A stretch of 64,000 bases of DNA from Oligosphaera ethanolica (lineage in GTDB: Bacteria > Verrucomicrobiota > Lentisphaeria > Oligosphaerales > Oligosphaeraceae): NCBI RefSeq assembly GCF_030814695.1, contig NZ_JAUSVL010000001.1, positions 1,116,001 to 1,180,000 on the forward strand. Reading direction: 5' to 3'. The notes beneath the pieces are model-generated. The model was not told where the DNA came from. It saw only the letters and a list, made by a program, of their open reading frames with translations, and did not search any database. The position numbers were made by a program, and so were the translations under genes. This document shows, in pieces, positions 59,544-64,000 of this stretch; the first letter of the stretch is position 1, and every line of letters starts with the position of its first letter.

Positions 59544-60929
59544 ATGACCACAAAAAGCAGCCGTTTTTTTGCTCGCCTTTTCAGAATTGCCCTCCGGACG
59601 CTGCCCGTGGCGCTGGCACTGGCAGTCGTCATTGGCCTGGTCAAAACTCGTCGCCGGCCCCAGCCCACTGACGTGGCAGAGCATCGCCAAGCGGCCCGGG
59701 TCATCGCCGTGGCCCGTCTGCCCTTTCGGCCTATGCAGCGTGCGTACGGCGTCGTCACTCCCCGTCGCATCTGGCTGGCTGTGGCAGAGGTCAAAGGGCG
59801 GGTCGTTGCCGTCCACGAACAACTCCTGCCGGGGGCGATCATTGACGCCGGCGAGGTCCTGGTCAAAATCGACCCGGTCGATTATGAGCTGGCCGTGGCA
59901 GCGTTGCAAGCCAGCCTCAGTGAGTTGACTGCCCGTCAGCAGGAGCTCGTCGCCGAAGAACGCAACTTGCAAGCATCACTGGCCATCGAGGAGCGTTCTC
60001 TGACCTTGGCGAAAAAGTCCCTTGAGCGCGTGCGCGGTCTCAGCGAACAATCAGTCGTGCCGCCTGACCAAATGGACCGCGAAGAACGGCAGGTGCTCCT
60101 CCAGGACCAGGCCATTCAACGCCTCAATAGCCAGCTGGCACTCCTGCCCGCACGCCAGGCAGCCATCAACGCCGGCATCGCGGCCGCCGAAGCCAATCTC
60201 CAGCGCGCGCGCATCGACCTGGAACGCACCATAATCCGCACGCCCTACCAATGCCGCCTCGGCGATGTCAACATCGAAGTCGGCCAGGTCCTGCAAGTCA
60301 ATCAGCAGCTTTTTGCAGCCCACGGCACCGACCAGGTGGACGTCGAAGCCCGTTTCCGCCCTGAACAACTCCGGGATCTCCTCCCGCTAGACAAACGCCA
60401 GCAACTTCAACCGGGCCTGACCATGACCGCGCTGCGTGAGCTTTTTGATTTATCTGTAACCGTGCGGCTGGACAGCGGCAACTGGCACGCGTCATGGCCA
60501 GCGCGCTTCGATCGCATCCGCGAAACCGCCGACCCGCAAACCCGCGACATCGGCGTCGTCGCCGTCGTCGACAATCCCTTTGCCCAGGTAATCCCCGGAG
60601 TCCGCCCGCTGTTAATCAAAGGCATGTTCTGCGCGGTGGAACTCATGGCCCCCGTGCAAGCGAACGCCATGGTGCTACCAGCCAGCGCCGTGCACAATGG
60701 CCACGTCTTCGTCCTGGATGCCGACTCACGCCTGCGGCAACGCCCGGTGGAAGTCGCTATTCTGCAAGGCGATCTGGCCGTCATCAGCGATGGCCTCCAG
60801 GAAAATGAGCTGGTCGTGCTCTCCGATCTCTCACCGGCCATTGACGGCATGCTCATCGATCCCGTGCATGACCACGCGTTGCCAGCACGGCTACGCGACC
60901 AAGCCGTCGGCGAGGAGGCCCGACCATGA
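59544..60929 (+). CDS. RND efflux periplasmic adaptor (HlyD/MFP family)
   Basis: This is 461 aa with an N-terminal membrane helix (TLPVALALAVVIGLV). The split biotinyl-lipoyl domain is seen as IWLAVAEVKGRVVAVHEQLLPGAIIDAGEVLVKI and later TIIRTPYQCRLGDVNIEVGQ. An alpha-helical hairpin lies between (LSELTARQQELVAEERNLQA to QRARIDLE), and beta-barrel and membrane-proximal domains follow. It links an inner-membrane RND pump to an outer-membrane channel. The stop overlaps the pump gene start in an ATGA arrangement. ATG at 59544 is preferred, with AAGGA about 13 nt upstream; the longer frame has no leader. Confidence 0.9.
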   Translation: MTTKSSRFFARLFRIALRTLPVALALAVVIGLVKTRRRPQPTDVAEHRQAARVIAVARLPFRPMQRAYGVVTPRRIWLAVAEVKGRVVAVHEQLLPGAIIDAGEVLVKIDPVDYELAVAALQASLSELTARQQELVAEERNLQASLAIEERSLTLAKKSLERVRGLSEQSVVPPDQMDREERQVLLQDQAIQRLNSQLALLPARQAAINAGIAAAEANLQRARIDLERTIIRTPYQCRLGDVNIEVGQVLQVNQQLFAAHGTDQVDVEARFRPEQLRDLLPLDKRQQLQPGLTMTALRELFDLSVTVRLDSGNWHASWPARFDRIRETADPQTRDIGVVAVVDNPFAQVIPGVRPLLIKGMFCAVELMAPVQANAMVLPASAVHNGHVFVLDADSRLRQRPVEVAILQGDLAVISDGLQENELVVLSDLSPAIDGMLIDPVHDHALPARLRDQAVGEEARP

Positions 60930-63900
60930 TCCGCTTCTTCGCCGAGCATCCCACCGCCGCCAATCTCCTCATGGCGCTGTTCCTCATCAGCGGCCTGGCC
61001 GCACTACCGCGGCTACGCCGCGAAACCATGCCCGACTTCAGCCCCAGCGAGGTCGAAATTCGCGTGCAATTCCCTGGCGCCAGCGCTGAAGACGTCGAAG
61101 AAGCCATCGCCCAACGCATTGAAGACGCCTTGGACGACATCAGCCATATCGAGGAAATTCGCGTCGACGCCCGCGAAAGCCTCTGCATCACCACGGTCGA
61201 GATGAGCAACAACGGCGACTTCCAGGTCTTCTTCAACGACATTGAACGTGCCATCGACGCCATTGACGACTTTCCCGCTGACACGGAAAAGCCCGTGGTG
61301 CAAGAACTCGGCCGCACCGACCACGTTCTTGGCCTCATCATCTCCGGCCCCGTGGACGCGGCCGGCCTCAAGGACTACAGCGAGGACTTCAAAGACCGCC
61401 TGCAAGAATCCGGCCTGCCGTTGGTCGACATCGCCGGTTTTTCCGAACGGCAGTTCCGCGTCAGTCTCTCCGAACGGGCCTTGCGCCGCAGCGGCCTGAG
61501 CGTGCCAGCCGTTGCCAATGCCATCGCCAGCCAAAATCGCGACCTCCCGCTGGGCACGATTGAAAGCCGCGACCAGGACATTCTCATTCGCCTTACTGAC
61601 CAGCGCCGCTCCGCCGACGAACTCAAGAACATCGTGGTCCGAGCCACGACCAGCGGCGCACTCGTGCGCCTGGGTGACATCGCCGAAATCGCCGATGTCT
61701 TCGAAATCAACGAAGACCGCATCGAACACCATGGCCGACGGGCCGCGCTGCTGTCCATCCGGAAAAACAAGCAGGACGACAGCATCCGGATAGCCAAGCG
61801 CGCCAAGGCACTGATTCAGGCAGAGTCCCACCGCCACCCACAGCTGTCTTTCACCATCACCCAGGACGAATCGATCATTTTGCAGGACCGCCTCGATATG
61901 CTGCTCAGCAACGGCGTCCAGGGCATGCTGTTGGTCTTCCTGGTGATGTGGGCGTTCTTCAGCGCCCGCGTGTCGTTCTGGGTGGCCATGGGCCTGCCGG
62001 TGTCATTTTTGGGCGCATTCCTCCTGGCGCCCCTGCTGGGGCTCACGGTCAATATGTTTACCATGGTCGGTCTGCTACTGGCCCTGGGACTGCTGATGGA
62101 CGACGCCATCGTCATCGCCGAAAACATCGCCACTCATCGCGAACAGGGCAAAACTCCGCTGGCGGCCGCGATCGACGGCACCCGCGAAGTCGCCGCCGGC
62201 GTCTTTTCATCCTTTGTCACCACCATCTGCGTCCTCGGTCCATTGGCACTAATCACGGGCCAGATCGGCCGAGTGCTACGCGTGGTGCCGATGATCCTCC
62301 TGCTGGTGTTGACAGTGAGCCTGATCGAGGCCTTCACCATCCTCCCCGCCCATCTGCACCACGCCATGGCACGCCAGCGCGATAACAAAGTCAGCAGGCT
62401 GCGCCAAAAACTCGACGCGCTTTTCGCGTGGTTTCGCCTGCGAATTATCGCCGGCACTACCGCCAAACTCATTCGCGTCCGCTACCTGGTGTTCAGCGCT
62501 GTACTCGCGCTCTTCATTCTCTCGGTTGGCCTGATCGCCAGCGGCCGCCTGAAAATACAGGGCTTCCCAGAGCTGGAGGGCGATGTCCTGACAGCACGGC
62601 TGCTGCTGCCGCAAGGAACGCCACTGGCGCGGACCGATGAAATCGTCGACCACATTCTTGACGCCCTCCAGCGCTGCAACGATGTCTTCACGCCAAAACA
62701 GCCCGAACAGCAAGCGCTAGTCAAAAACAGCTTCGTGCAATTCGGCCTGAACAGCGACGCCTTCGAGAATGGCCCCCACGTCGCCACCATCACGGTGGAT
62801 CTCCTTGCCGCCGAAATCCGTTCGGGCAGCATCAACGACTACATCGCCGAATGGCAACGACAGATCGGCACCCTCAGCGACGTCATCAGCCTCAGTATCA
62901 CCGAGCCGGGCTTCGGACCCGCCGGCCGCCCCATCGAAATTCGACTCCGCGGACAGAACCTGCAAGCGCTCAAAGACGCCGCGCTGGCAATCCAAGACTG
63001 GTACCGACGCTTCCCAGGCGTCTTCAATCTCAGCGACGACCTCCGCCGGGGCAAACCCGAACTGCGCCTGAGCCTGCGCGAGGAGGCCCACAACGCCGGC
63101 AGCAGCGCCGAAGATATCGCCCAGCAACTGCGCGGCGCCTTCAAAGGCATCACCGCCGATGAAATCCTAGTCGGCAACGAATCCTACGAAATCGATGTCC
63201 GCATGACCGACGCCGACCGCAACAGCCGCCGCGATCTCCACGACTTCATGATCGTCCTGCCGGATGGCCGCCAGGCGCCCTTACGCAGTCTCGTGACCTG
63301 GGCTGAAGGCCGCGGCTGGGCGCGCATCGGCCGTTTCAACCGCCAGCGAACAGTGACGGTCATCGGCGAAATCGACACCCGCTTGGTCAACAATAACGAA
63401 CTGGCCGGGCTCTTTCGCCAACAGGTCATGCCCGATCTGCAACAGCGCTATCCCGGCGTCGAGGTGAGCTTCGCCGGCGAGCTAACGGAAACGCGCTTTG
63501 CCCGCAAGTCCATGCTCAAGGCCCTGGCCATGGGCATGGTCGGCATCTTCATTCTCCTGTCCTTCCAATTCCGGACCTACACTGAGCCGCTGATCGTGAT
63601 GATCGCGATACCCTTCTCCATCATCGGCATCATCTGGGGCCACGTGCTCATGGGCGTGCCTATCAGCATGCCGAGCCTGCTGGGCTTTATCGCCATGGCC
63701 GGCGTCGTGGTCAATGACTCCATCCTGCTGGTGCTCTTCCTCAAAAATGCCCGCCAGGAAGGCCAGGCGCTGCCCGAAGCCGCCGTGGCCGCCAGCCGCG
63801 ATCGCGTCCGCGCCATCCTCATGACCAGCAGCACCACCATCGCTGGCCTCCTGCCCATTCTCCTCGAACGCAGCCTCCAGGCACAAATCCTCAAACCACT

Positions 63901-64000
63901 GATCATCAGCACGGCGTTCGGACTACTGGCATCAACTTTCCTCGTCCTCTTCGCCCTCCCCTGCTTCTACGTCATCCTCGGCGATATCGGCTGGATCGAA
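60926..64000 (+). CDS. RND family efflux pump, 3' end outside the window
   Basis: 1025 codons are visible and the frame is still open at the window end. It begins MIRFFAEHPTAANLLMALFL, the standard first helix of the AcrB-type transporters. The proton-relay helix motif is present as GLLLALGLLMDDAIVIAENI (two adjacent Asp), and the second half repeats it as GFIAMAGVVVNDSILLVLFL. Large periplasmic loops lie between helices 1-2 and 7-8. It should export drugs, lipids or other small molecules with the adaptor upstream. The substrate cannot be told, and the outer-membrane partner is not in view. Confidence 0.94.
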   Translation, partial: MIRFFAEHPTAANLLMALFLISGLAALPRLRRETMPDFSPSEVEIRVQFPGASAEDVEEAIAQRIEDALDDISHIEEIRVDARESLCITTVEMSNNGDFQVFFNDIERAIDAIDDFPADTEKPVVQELGRTDHVLGLIISGPVDAAGLKDYSEDFKDRLQESGLPLVDIAGFSERQFRVSLSERALRRSGLSVPAVANAIASQNRDLPLGTIESRDQDILIRLTDQRRSADELKNIVVRATTSGALVRLGDIAEIADVFEINEDRIEHHGRRAALLSIRKNKQDDSIRIAKRAKALIQAESHRHPQLSFTITQDESIILQDRLDMLLSNGVQGMLLVFLVMWAFFSARVSFWVAMGLPVSFLGAFLLAPLLGLTVNMFTMVGLLLALGLLMDDAIVIAENIATHREQGKTPLAAAIDGTREVAAGVFSSFVTTICVLGPLALITGQIGRVLRVVPMILLLVLTVSLIEAFTILPAHLHHAMARQRDNKVSRLRQKLDALFAWFRLRIIAGTTAKLIRVRYLVFSAVLALFILSVGLIASGRLKIQGFPELEGDVLTARLLLPQGTPLARTDEIVDHILDALQRCNDVFTPKQPEQQALVKNSFVQFGLNSDAFENGPHVATITVDLLAAEIRSGSINDYIAEWQRQIGTLSDVISLSITEPGFGPAGRPIEIRLRGQNLQALKDAALAIQDWYRRFPGVFNLSDDLRRGKPELRLSLREEAHNAGSSAEDIAQQLRGAFKGITADEILVGNESYEIDVRMTDADRNSRRDLHDFMIVLPDGRQAPLRSLVTWAEGRGWARIGRFNRQRTVTVIGEIDTRLVNNNELAGLFRQQVMPDLQQRYPGVEVSFAGELTETRFARKSMLKALAMGMVGIFILLSFQFRTYTEPLIVMIAIPFSIIGIIWGHVLMGVPISMPSLLGFIAMAGVVVNDSILLVLFLKNARQEGQALPEAAVAASRDRVRAILMTSSTTIAGLLPILLERSLQAQILKPLIISTAFGLLASTFLVLFALPCFYVILGDIGWIE

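Overview
The window is a high-GC bacterial chromosome segment, most likely from the PVC superphylum and probably a Lentisphaerota-like, polysaccharide-degrading bacterium. This is inferred from several features together. There is a topoisomerase IV B N-terminus of the Bacteroidetes/Chlamydia style. There is a pilus/type II secretion operon in the order secretin, PilM-PilN fusion, PilO-like, small TM protein, GspE, resembling the Amuc_1098-1102 region of Akkermansia. There are also very large secreted glycan-active proteins and many structured intergenic repeats. No rRNA, tRNA, CRISPR array, transposase or phage gene was recognised.

Layout. 1-9.1 kb is a housekeeping block on the minus strand: parE start, a zinc-ribbon/poly-Asp protein with its own promoter and terminator, rho with a long disordered N-terminus, coaE, dnaG, a TPR lipoprotein and recN. 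9.8-12.1 kb is ligA on plus. 12.2-16.2 kb (minus) holds a GH172/DUF2961 gene, a DUF6941-like gene and gspF-gspG-gspH. 18.2-20.3 kb is a large membrane protein of unknown role. 21-31.7 kb (minus) holds an EF-hand secreted protein, purA, a NifA-type sigma-54 activator, a DUF5060/GH5-like secreted hydrolase, two Gfo/Idh/MocA oxidoreductases, a lone fumarase/tartrate dehydratase alpha subunit, an HNH nuclease and a pyridoxine kinase. 32.2-40.4 kb (minus) holds a GT2 glycosyltransferase and the secretin/PilMN/PilO/GspC-like/GspE operon. 40.8-43.1 kb (minus) is a three-gene operon of a cobalamin-binding protein with the Wx9EH signature known from the CarH photoreceptor, a small His-containing helical protein and a soluble PAS histidine kinase. 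43.5-59.4 kb holds a GNAT enzyme and four very large exported proteins. 59.5-64 kb is an RND efflux pair, with the pump cut by the window end.

How the genes may work together. The export/pilus genes are split into a pseudopilin/platform operon (12-14.9 kb) and an ATPase/secretin operon (33-40.4 kb). Together they lack only a prepilin peptidase, so they could form one trans-envelope machine serving adhesion or secretion of the large hydrolases. The oxidoreductases next to the GH5-like enzyme suggest sugar catabolism. The B12/kinase operon lies directly upstream of the secretin operon on the same strand, with a 12-nt homopolymer in the gap.

The intergenic regions are the most unusual part. Four hold phase-locked 9-bp tandem tracts built on GTCCA. 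Several hold elements whose ends carry an inverted TAATCGGTCAG-type motif, and others hold near-perfect 17-bp hairpins of one family, a 595-bp tandem duplication and a four-copy 117-bp array. The candidates for something undescribed are the B12-kinase module and this family of structured, non-coding repeats.
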